Shown: one piece after another, positions 1-9,500 of the stretch
Layout: every line of letters begins with the position of its first letter
Numbering within the stretch: position 1 is the stretch's first letter
Assembly (NCBI GenBank): GCA_001247695.2
Contig: LGRX02015565.1
Span: 22,947 to 36,447 of the forward strand
Direction of reading: 5' to 3'
DNA: 13,501 bases
DNA from: Cymbomonas tetramitiformis
Taxonomy: Eukaryota; Chlorophyta; Pyramimonadophyceae; Pyramimonadales; Pyramimonadaceae
Translations under genes and position numbers: made by a program
Notes under the pieces: generated by a model
What the model saw: the letters and a program-made list of their open reading frames with translations, nothing else
What the model was told of the DNA's origin: nothing
Databases searched by the model: none

Positions 1-353
1 GTCACGCACTGGGCAGTCATCTCATGGATGTATTTCAGGGTATTACTGGTTTAAGCCCTAAATTGTTCTGTGCACCCAAAAGAATATGCTCCTCCAAGGT
101 TGGGCGCAGCGAGCGCAGAGGAACATGGAGAGGTAATGCGGGGGAGGTGTGCGCAGGGTGAAAGAGGCATCGGCTAGCCCCTGCAACCCCGGCAGCCATC
201 AGGCAGCCCTGCGGCAAGCTGTGTGTCACAGCGAACAAGGAGGCAATTGGTGGCGACTCGTGAAGAGGGGCAGCACACAAAGCGCGGCAGCGCACAACAC
301 ACGTGCAGGGGCACTGATCCGCGCAGCGAGGGGTCTTGGAGTCGATGCCGCAC
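1..353 (-). other. Partial intron downstream of exon E15
   Basis: This is intron sequence of the minus-strand CNBD gene, beginning with the donor GTGCGG at 353-348. The rest of CNBD4 (barrel strands and phosphate-binding cassette) should follow, but I find nothing resembling it here, so it presumably lies beyond base 1. A short minus-strand stretch at 1-47 reads like coding sequence (K-Y-I-H-E-M-T-A-Q-C) but its phase does not fit E15. Confidence 0.5.
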
Positions 354-531
354 CGCGTGAGAACTCCACGTAGCGCATGAACTCTGCAAGAATGGCGATG
401 TCGTCCTGGTCCACGCCTTCTGCCAGCCCTCCAGAGTTCTTTGGCGCGCCGGCGTGCGCCGCCGTGAGCATCCCCATGAACGTGGTCGGATCAACAGGCG
501 TGGCCGTGAGAATGTCTTCCTCGGAGTTCTT
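354..531 (-). CDS. Exon E15 of multi-CNBD gene: linker and first helix of CNBD4
   Basis: It has 59 complete codons, starts in phase 0 after an acceptor GCGCAG and ends in phase 1 before GTGCGG. The first 35 or so residues are an Ala/Thr/Pro-rich linker (D-I-L-T-A-T-P-V-D-P). The last 20 (D-Q-D-D-I-A-I-L-A-E-F-M-R-Y-V-E-F-S-R) match the first amphipathic helix and first strand of a CNBD, as in the pattern 'l..lA..mr.v.f..G'. The preceding intron is the 4-kb one with the array and retrotransposon. The acceptor has no pyrimidine tract: the bases upstream in sense are purine-rich array sequence. An unseen small exon in the intron is possible, but the phase with E14 fits directly. Confidence 0.72.
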
Positions 532-3500
532 CTGCGCATCCCAGCGGCCCCCTTTGAGCCCCCTCTGAGCCCCCTTTGGGCCCCATTTGAGCCTCCTCTG
601 AGCCCCCTTTGGGCCCCCTTTGAGCCCCCTTTGGGCCCCATTTGAGCCCCCTCTGAGCCCCCGTTGGGCCCCCTTTGAGCCTCCTCTGAGCCCCTTTGGG
701 CCCCATTTGAGCCCCTCCCCCGTTGGGCCCCATTTGAGCCCCTTTGGGCCCCCTTTGAGCCTCCTCTGAGCCCCCTTTGGGCCCCATTTGAGCCTCCTCT
801 GAGCCCCCTTTGGGCCCCCTTTGAGCCTCCTCTGAGCCCCCTTTGGGCCCCATTTGAGCCTCCTATCCTTTGGGCCCCCTTTGAGCCTCCTCTGAGCCCC
901 CTTTGGGCCCCATTTGAGCCTCCTATTAGCCCCCTTTGTATTGGAATCTGCAAGTGACTGCTGATCAGTTTGGTGTAAAGCATGACTCTTGACTGTCTAC
1001 ACATTGTGTGGCAGTCAGGGTGCTCAAACCCTGAAGAAACCCTAAAGAAACCCTGTGAAACCCTTAGATCTAGATCTGTAGATCTGCTGAACTAATCGTG
1101 ACCGTTGGATCATATGATGACCATGATAACACTCAGTATGTGATAGATCGCGGCCCAGTTTATGACACTGGGCCGGAGAGTTCATCGGACCATCGCAGGC
1201 GTGTCACTGCAGTCGTTATGAACTCGACAGTGACACGTCAGCTCTAATTAGTGAACTTTCACATAGACTGCCCAATCAGTAATGATGGCGCGCTAATGTT
1301 CGTGGCGTTTCGTGCTGCGACCTGGTAATGTTCGTGGCGTTTCGTGCTGCGAACTGGTATATCTTTTGAGAATGAAAGTTTACGCTCGCTTTTTGTGAAA
1401 ACAGACTCTCGAATTCCAACACTTTGGGCCCACTTAATTGAAGTGTTAACCGACGTTTGTATCACGCAGAAATTCACTGCGCGTAATATTCGAAATGAGT
1501 AAGAGACAAGGCAAAGCCCATATTCCAGAGAGGCCCTCAGGTCTGAGTGAGGAATCTACTTTTGGCGGACCGCCGGAGGAGGAGAAGCCTTATGGAATCT
1601 CAGCAGGGGGGGACTCTGCAGCGCTGGCTAATCTTTTCGCGCGACAAGTGGCGCGTATTGAAGAGAGGCAGCAACAGCTATTTACGCAGCAAGACGCGCG
1701 TATAAATGAGCTTTTTAAAATGGTTCAAGCCCTGGCACCCGCAGTGCCGCCGTTGGCTGTTGCGAATCAAAATGCGGGGACGGGAAACGCTATTGCGTGT
1801 CCTGAGGCCGCGGAATCCAGCGTGTCTGGTTCCAGTATTAAATCTCGAGTTGCGAGTGGTACTGTGGACGTACCTTTACCTTTTCTAACGGATATGTTGG
1901 AGGGGTTCCCGACTGACCAGCTCTATTCTGGTCAGGAGGCTGAAAATGACAGCAAGTGGCTGGAATTCCGAAGTAAAATTGTACCGTCTCTGCGGCACCC
2001 GGCGTTGTCGCTGTTATTGACGGACGCGCGCGAATTGGAGAATATCAAGAAGGACGAGAAGTTCTCGCTGGCGGCCAACCAGTTATTTCATGACTTTCTG
2101 TCGCGTGTTACTACCAGGACGGCGAACGCAGTTGTTCGATCGTACAGTACTGAGGCAGACGGTGTCTCGGCCTGGCGACAGCTAATTAAAATGCGTCACG
2201 GCACGGGCTCTGCGTACTTATGCGGCAGGTCAAGGCTTTGCTTGACGACACGAAGAGGTTCATGACGCTCGCGCCCCCGCTACAAGGCTTTCTACATGCG
2301 AGGGAGGTTCTTCACAGAGTGGAGGAGTATGCGCGCACGAGCAAACTCCTGCCGGGTGGTGAAATGTTTCATGTCGCCAGCCTGGAGGCAGTGTTTGTGG
2401 CTATGGTACTGAACTCCTTGAACCCGGCGTATGTGCATATTCGCACTATGTTCTCTGGGGACGAGCTGCCGTCGTTCCAGAAGCTGAAAGACGCGGTATG
2501 TGACCACTACTACAACGTCATCGCGACTTCTGCAGCAGCAATGGAGACTGGTGCTGGAATCGTTTTGGACCGTCGTGGGTAGCACCCTGGTGTGGATGAT
2601 ACTGGCGAGGCTCTGTTTGCAATCTGTGAGACTGGTGAGGACATATATGCTGGCGAGGAGGAGGAGCACTTTGACACTGGTGAGACTTTATTTGCTCTCT
2701 GTGAGAGTGGGCAATCTGACTTACACTCTGGCCTGGAGGACACCGATGAGACTTTCTTTGCTCTCCGTGAGGCTGCATGTCGCTGGAACAATGAGCACAC
2801 TCTCCCGACTTCGGTGACTTCTGACTTCTCTGATGTCCCCGTGACTCCGGTGCATCTGGTCTTTGGGGGTAACTCTGGTAAATCTGACTTGGTGGACCCT
2901 CCATCCTCTGGACTCACCCTCTCCAACGACTATTCAGTGCTGGACAGAGTGTTGGCGGTGCCTACTGATGCTACTGCTCGCTGTGCTAAGGTGGCCGGAG
3001 GGGTGGTGGATCCTGACCTGCGGGTTGCGCTCCGCTCCACTATAGACAAGAGCGCTGTTCTGGATTGTGGCGCCACCAAGCACATCTTCGACTCTATGAA
3101 GGTGTTCACCGAGGATGATGATGGTAACCACTTTGGTGACAACTTTGATGACAACTTTGAAGACTCCATCCCCGATCTGGACTCGGGCTCTGACTCGCAT
3201 AAGGATGATGATCCCGAGGCTTGTCAGCTTGGACTATCTAGACATCCTGAGCTTTATCTTGGACTACGAGTGGATATCTTGACAACCTATCCCGTGATGA
3301 TCAAATGAAGATTGAAGGGGCACCATCCCCATAAACTGGAGCTGGAGGGGCACCATCCCCATAAACTGGAGCTGGAGGGGCACCATCCCAAGAACTGGGT
3401 ATTGCTGACTGAAGGGGCACCATTCCCAAGAACTGGCAGTAGGATAGCTAGATAGTCACCCTTTAGAAGGGGTATTGGAATCTGCAGGTGACTGCTGATC

Positions 3501-6500
3501 AGTTTGGTGTAAAGCATGACTGTCTAGACATTGTGTGGCAGTCAGGGTGCTCAAACCCTGAAGAAACCCTAAAGAAACCCTGTGAAACCCTTAGATCTAG
3601 ATCTGTAGATCTGCTGAACTAATCGTGACCGTTGGATCATATGATGACCATCGATAACACTCAGTATGTGATAGATCGCGGCCCAGTTTATGACACTGGG
3701 CCGGAGAGTTCATCGGACCATCGTAGGCGTGTCACTGCAGTCGTTATGAACTCGACAGTGACACGTCAGCTCTAATTAGTGAACTTTCACATAGACTGCC
3801 CAATGAGTAATGATGGCGCGCTAATGTTCGTGGCGTTTCGTGCTGCGACCTGGTAATGTTCGTGGCGTTTCGTGCTGCGAACTGGTATATCTTTTGAGAA
3901 TGAAAGTTTACGCTCGCTTTTTGTGAAAACAGACTCTCGAATTCCAACACTTTGGCCCCCATTTGAGCCCCCTTTGAGCGCTCCGGAAAGCATCCAGCAG
4001 CAGGCTCCACCGCGCACAAGGTGCCCAACCGCCCGCCATGAGCCAAGGCTATGGTCGCCACGGCTAGAGATGCACCTACAGGGGGACGCTGGCGGGTGAC
4101 CTGTTGTTACCCTTCCCCCTTGGGGGCAGGCGGGAGGGAAGGGGTGAGAAAGGGAGGGAGGGAGGATGGCAGATCGCCCTTGCATTTTCGAAAGCGATGC
4201 CAGGGATGCATGCCCACCCCCAAGTGCACCCGAAGGCAGATGCTTTGAGAGCCGGCTACCCCAGTGGCGCATCATCTCCACCACTCCTCCCCCATGCGTG
4301 TGCACTGCGACGTGATTTGTGCAAAAGCGCACACACGCGTGTGTTACCCTTGAACCGATTCCTTTGGCATCCCATAACCAGAGAGGATCGGCTGCACTAT
4401 GTACCCTCGCCAGGGATCAAAGGACTCGGCACACGCTTGTATGCGGGCGCGTGTCACCCCCGAGAGCTCCAAGCGGCGCGCGCTCGAGGGCTTCCGGGGG
4501 GCAGGGAGCAAGGGCGGGAGGGAAGAGGGGTGCAGGAAGGGGCTTGCTGACGACCTGCATGAGGAGCCAGTCCTGAAATTTGCAGATGCCGGAGCGAATC
4601 ACGAGTCGCAAGAGCTTGAAGCCTGTGGCGGGAGACATCCGGTTGATTGTGACCACCGACTTGAACGGGAAGCAGGCAACGGCGGTCTCGCCCTCCGCTA
4701 GCACATTGGCCTTGCGCCCCCCTGCAGGCGCCACGCCACCCCCCGCATCCCTCACCAGTGACTGTCAGAATGGCCTGTTGGCCAGATACCCACCGGGAGT
4801 CGCAACGGTCGCCTGAACAATTCGATCTCAAGGGAGAGCCCATCCGGCATGCAACCCGGAGGCTGCGTCAGTGCCGTGGCGGCCAGTGCATTCGGCGGAT
4901 CCGTGCGAGGAGCCCTCGAGTCGCCCTGGCCCCAGAGCGGGGAGGGCATCGATGGGAACGGGGGATGGGACAAACGCACGGAGTGGCATCGGAGCATCGC
5001 GTTGGAGGGGGGGGAAGGTTTGGAAGGTCCAAGAGACCTGATACCAACATGGAGAGCTCCCCGATCAGGTCCCCCAGGTTGACCACGCCCACCACCTGTT
5101 GTGCGCCTTCACCCATGTCATACTGCATGACGGTCAACACCCCTCATCCCGACCCCCAGCCCCACCCCCGTTAGATCCGATCACCCTCAGGCTGAAAAGT
5201 GCCTGCCACGCCACGCTCCGGGGCGAGACCTGAGCCACCGGACCCGGGCCTCGCGCACAACACTGCCTCGTGCGCACCATGATGTTTGCACCACCCTCCA
5301 GCAACAGCGCTAAGAATGTGGCCTTCTCTCCGCGGACGTTGATGGACGTCTCGTGCGGCACTGCGTCCCGAGCAAAGCCCTCACCGAGGTCACCCAAGGG
5401 TTGTTAGTCAGCTGGAGCGATTGCGGATGTGAGGCACCGAGCGGCTCGGGCAGGCCTTGCCAGGCGGCGCGGAGGGAGGCGCCGAAGTGAGGTTCAACCC
5501 GGCATGAAAAAGAAGCGTTGCAGAGGAGCTCCCGTAAAAGCTCCGGCTGCGAGGGGGTCTTCCAGGGGGGTCTTCCAGGGGGGTCTTCCAGGGGAGTGTC
5601 AAAGGAAGTAACAGGTACACCAAGGGCAGATCGATTGATCAAGAAAACCGTTACACCAAGGGCGGCTTCAGACGTGCCAACCCCCCTACCCCGGGGTGCC
5701 TTCCGCGGTCCACCAGAAAGGCAGGATGGACGGTGCGGGCCCTGGAGGCTTGCCCAGCTCATGCTCCTGCATGGCTGGTGGGTAGATGGGATGCCTAGCA
5801 TGAGGTGAGCACGGCGCGCGCGTGCAGGCTGTGGCCGCGGGTGTGACACGTAGCAGCGAAGGAGTACCGGTGAGGATGACGGCTTCTGACGCCAGGAGCT
5901 GCAGCTCATGGATGTCGAAGCCGCGCCACCAGCCACTGAATTTCTGTGCTTGGGCTAGCTTCGGCAGGAGGCTGATCGCCGCACGCCCCCCTCCGCCAAC
6001 CCCTCCGAGCCCCATCCCTCCGGCCAAATGGCAACCCAGCTCTCACACACCACGAGAGGCGCTGTTGAACAGCGCGCTAAGTTTGGCGCCTTCCTGGCGC
6101 GGGCGCTGCGATAAACGCTGCATGCGGCAGTGCAGTACCACACCTCCACGTCCACAGCACTTCTGACGGGCGATCCAAAACATGCGATCGAGCATGTGCG
6201 TGTGCCACCGCATCACGTGCACTCGGAGCAGTGCAGCCGATCCGCGCTCGAATCGCGCTCCGGGCTTTGGGAGGCGGCGGTGGCGGCACATGCCCGATGC
6301 TGATTGGCTCCCTATGAGAGGAGTCCTTACACCTGGGCGCACCTGTCCTCATCTGTCTCCCAAATGTCCGTCACCTTGAAGATGGTCTCCATAGAGTCGC
6401 CTGGACGCCGCCCTCTCTGTCATCGTCTGCTCGTGCGCTGCGGATGGCACGGGGGCGCGCACCGGCGCCGCTCCCACGTGCGGGGGGCATCCTGGTTACC

Positions 6501-9500
6501 AAGTACAGAATGGAGGCGGCTATCTATAGCAGATGCAAAGTCACATGGAACTTGCATCGCCTTTGCTGACTCGCTACGACAACTGGCCAGCATGCAGGCG
6601 TGTAACCCGAGGTACAGACTCGGGCATCATGAACATTTGACTGCGACATCAACCCTGACGCACACAGCGAAGGTTCCGACCCTATGATGGCGCATCGACC
6701 TTGTTTTGCTCATCCCTCTAGCACCGCCACCACCATAGCGCGCCGTGATTGGATGCGGCCGAGGGGCTCAGGGGAAGATGCTGAACCGTCAAATCGGACA
6801 CTTGGGCGCGCCACACTGAACGGCATGAGATCGGCCGACAAAAGCCAGCCCACCATCATCCCAGTGGATGTGAGAAGCAAATCAGGAGCAGGGCGGGGCC
6901 GTGACAAGATACCACAAACGCATACATATTCCCAACCCAAATGCAAAGCAGCATGGAAAGATGATACGATGTGACCGATCGTCGCCAAACAACTGTTGGT
7001 CTCTGGGTTACGGAGTAAGCGGACCCTGCTGGCATGCCCCCCAGTGGCTCCCGGTCGATGGATGGGACCTGTTGGTCCATGGTTATGTCATGAATGCAGT
7101 CACACCACACAACATGGACACCCCATGTCAAAAAAAGAAAACATGCGGGCACCTAAGTGCTCCCCACAAAATTCAAGGGAAAACACAGAAGGTGTACATC
7201 ATCACCTTCTGCCTCTCCTCGCAGCACGATAGACGAATCTACCGAGCTCTCCAAGAGGCAGTGCCCGCCAGAATGGCACCACAGGGATAACCGCCTCCCA
7301 AAACCCACTTCCACCCGACGGCCGTCCCCGTTCACAGCGATCCGCCAGTACTCATATCAAGGTCAAAGAACACAAGTCCCCCGGCATGTGTAATAACCAT
7401 GAGCACTGTACACGGAGAGGGAGCTAGCATCAGACGAATCCAAGACACTCCCAAAAAGCGAGCCGTAGACGAATCCCCGACGCACTCAAAGAGGCAGTAC
7501 CCGTCAGAAGGGTACCACAGGGACAGCCACATCCCATCATCCAAATCCATTCCAGTGGCCGTCCCCGTTAACAACGAGATGCCAGTACCCCATAAAGTGG
7601 GTGTCGATCACCAGTCCCCTTGGGCGCGCCACACACGCGGCTCGCACACGGAGCCGAAGGAAGGCGGCGCGGAGTTGAGGAGAGGAGGGGAAGGCAGCGC
7701 GGAGTCGAGGAGAGGAGGGGAGGGCGATCTGAGTTCACCGAAGTCGGCCTCGATTCGATCCCGTTTGTAGACGTTGTTCTTGACCCTATTCACGTCGAGG
7801 CTCTGCCAGAAATCCGAACTCTTCGACGGCGGTATGGGGTTGTTCTCGTCCACCGTCGCCTAGAACACACGAGTCAAGACGGACCCAGTACCCATCCGCC
7901 TTCAGATCCGCCTCACCAAGTTTGCACTTTTCTGCGCCTGCTGTGGCGCCGAGGCTCCCCTAGGCCACTTCACTGGTTGCCGGCGGCGGGGGGCTCAATG
8001 CTGAGATGAGCTCGGCCACGAGGGACATCACCTTGGTCTCAGGGCAAGTCGAGCACCGACCAGATGGCGGCGCCTCTTGCACCCTCTTGCACCCTCCCTC
8101 GGTGGAAGCGGAAGTGCGGGTTTCACGAGAGGGGTCCGAGAGGGGTAGGGAGACGCGCGAGGGCGGCACCGTGAGAGCGCGGGGACGGGCGCTTCCTGAT
8201 CTCTCGGAAAGGATCGAGCTGCCACTGACCGGCCTGGAGCTATTAGACTCGGCGTCCACTGAGGCCTGCGGAACCGGCACATATAGTGCGCCCCATCTCC
8301 AGACTCAGCACCCGCATTGCCCCTGCCGGCTCAGCGCAAGCCTCCCCCGTTCATCTTCCGCAACCCTCCGCATCTCTAACGGCGATCAGCGCGGATTGGC
8401 CGCTATCGATTTGTTGATTTGTCAATGAGACCGCCATGCACACACTGGGCGACGCTGCCGCGCATCCAGGAGGCCCAATCAGGATCCAGAGAGATCAACC
8501 AGGATCCTGGGGGACCCATCAGGATACAAGGGGGACCATTTAGGATCCGGGGGAACCAATCAGGATACAAGGGGGACCAATCAGGATCCAGCGGAACCAA
8601 TCAGGATCCAGAGGGACCAATCAGGATCCTGGGGACAATCAGGATCCAGAAGGCCCAATCAGGATCCAGGGGAACCCATTAGGACCCAGAGGGACCAATC
8701 AGGATCCTGGGGGACCAAATTTGATCCTGGAATACCAATCAGGATCCAGGGGAACCAATCGGGATCCAGAGGGACCAATCAGGATCCAGGCAGGGAGCTT
8801 GGCAAACGCGCATGAGGTAGGCACCCACCATCGTGCTGCTGAGCGCCATCGATGAGAGGTCCCCCTTGCTGCCGCTGGCTACGAGCGATGCCCGGAGGAC
8901 GGTGGACTGCAGTCGAGCGCTTGGGTTGCAGGTCACAGTCCTGCGCGAGCCGTCCTTTCCCTTCCTCTCTCTGTCGTCCGCGCTCCCTGACTCCGCGACG
9001 CCTGAAACCAGGCCGCGGATCAACGGAGACATCTCCTCCAGGATGTCGTCCCCGGTCTCCTCCATGCTGCCCTGGGACTCTTCACTCAGCGGCGCGGACA
9101 CCGGCGCCTCCCGTGTGGACCGGTCGATCACCATGTGCCGGTGGACCATGATCTGGGCGATCCGGCTGAAGACCTTCAGCGCGATCTGAGACAAGTCCAC
9201 CACCCACCCCGCGTCAGCCCCGCCTCTCCACCACCCGTTCCCCGCCCAGATGCACTGCTCACTCCAACCACAATTGACGCTATTGCAGCAAATCTCTGGG
9301 GATGCCTTCCTTCGACGTGTCACCACTTTGAGATCTATGCCCTGGCGTAGACATGCTGCCAGGAGCAAGCTCCGCAGTGGGCACGCTCCGTGGAGCTATA
9401 GGGCCGCACCGAAACCAGAAGGGCTAGGAGACCATAGATAAACGGCAGGCTGTCCTCATGGGTGCAGGCAATCGGGCGCACATTTGGCCGCTGCCGATTC

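Larger units (their letters stand above)
939..1421 (+). repeat. 5' LTR
   Basis: The LTR is 483 bp, beginning TATTGG and ending CCAACA. The first dinucleotide is TA, not the usual TG, in both LTRs, while the last is the usual CA. It contains four AAACCCT motifs (1026-1064), two inverted repeats (1152-1174 and 1200-1237), a direct duplication of a 32-bp unit (1294-1357) and a TATA-like stretch just after it (TATATC, near 1358). Confidence 0.93.
939..3949 (+). mobile_element. Ty1/copia-like LTR retrotransposon, non-autonomous (gag and protease remnant only)
   Basis: The element has two near-identical LTRs (939-1421 and 3473-3949) with inverted ends (TATTGGAAT and ATTCCAACA), a 5-bp target duplication, a polypurine tract next to the 3' LTR, and a 2,051-bp internal region. 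That region encodes a copia-style Gag and a protease active-site motif (D-C-G-A-T at 3063-3077). There is no integrase, reverse transcriptase or RNase H, and an autonomous copia element would be about 5 kb. The LTRs differ by 4 substitutions plus a 7-bp and a 1-bp indel, so insertion was recent. It lies in the 4-kb intron of the CNBD gene, in the opposite orientation to that gene, and splits a tandem array. The copia assignment rests on the gag and protease style and is an inference. Confidence 0.92.
6401..7738 (-). other. Intron E8-E9
   Basis: The intron is 1,338 nt, donor GTGAAC and acceptor GTCCAG. It holds the diverged 236-bp-period duplication (7231-7620) and a 30-bp tandem pair (7663-7722). 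No exon in 6401-7200 is convincing. Confidence 0.6.

Noticed and set aside
1..47. Possible minus-strand exon at the window edge (K-Y-I-H-E-M-T-A-Q-C-V)
   Set aside because: The only nearby acceptor gives phase 2, not the phase 1 that follows E15, and the expected CNBD4 barrel is missing before it.
174..1004. Long minus-strand ORF of 276 codons with Gly/Ser/Gln-rich 11-residue repeats
   Set aside because: It is the translation of the 33-bp-period array, which stays open in more than one frame, and it runs across an LTR boundary. In its own frame it is not the frame of exon E15.
2216..2222. Programmed -1 frameshift in gag
   Set aside because: No slippery heptamer or obvious downstream structure is at the break, and the break lies inside the capsid region, not between gag and pol.
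3996..4072. Possible minus-strand exon (A-S-L-A-V-A-T-I-A-L-A-H-G-G)
   Set aside because: Its acceptor gives phase 1, while E14 ends in phase 0 and E15 starts in phase 0. It has no clear donor before the array.
4756..4774. A 19-nt microexon with a 34-nt intron after it
   Set aside because: It fits in phase but lengthens the cassette and needs an improbably short intron. A donor at 5037 joins E13 straight to E14 with normal cassette length.
5038..5360. A CBS domain, from the stretch V-V-G-V-V-N-L-G-D-L-I
   Set aside because: Once the neighbouring exons are joined, the stretch continues as G-E-L-S-M-L-V-S-G-G-R-K-A, which is a CNBD phosphate-binding cassette with strands and helices in CNBD order.
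6484..6640. Plus-strand open stretch with A-F-A-D-S-L-R-Q-L-A-S
   Set aside because: There is no domain, no fitting splice sites and no neighbour on the same strand. It lies inside an intron of the minus-strand gene.
7917..8066. Possible exons on the minus strand (24 nt at 7917-7940, and V-A-E-L-I-S-A-L near 7980-8025)
   Set aside because: The 24-nt piece is phase-compatible but too short to support, and the second has no donor that keeps phase with E8. E7 and E8 join directly in phase 0.
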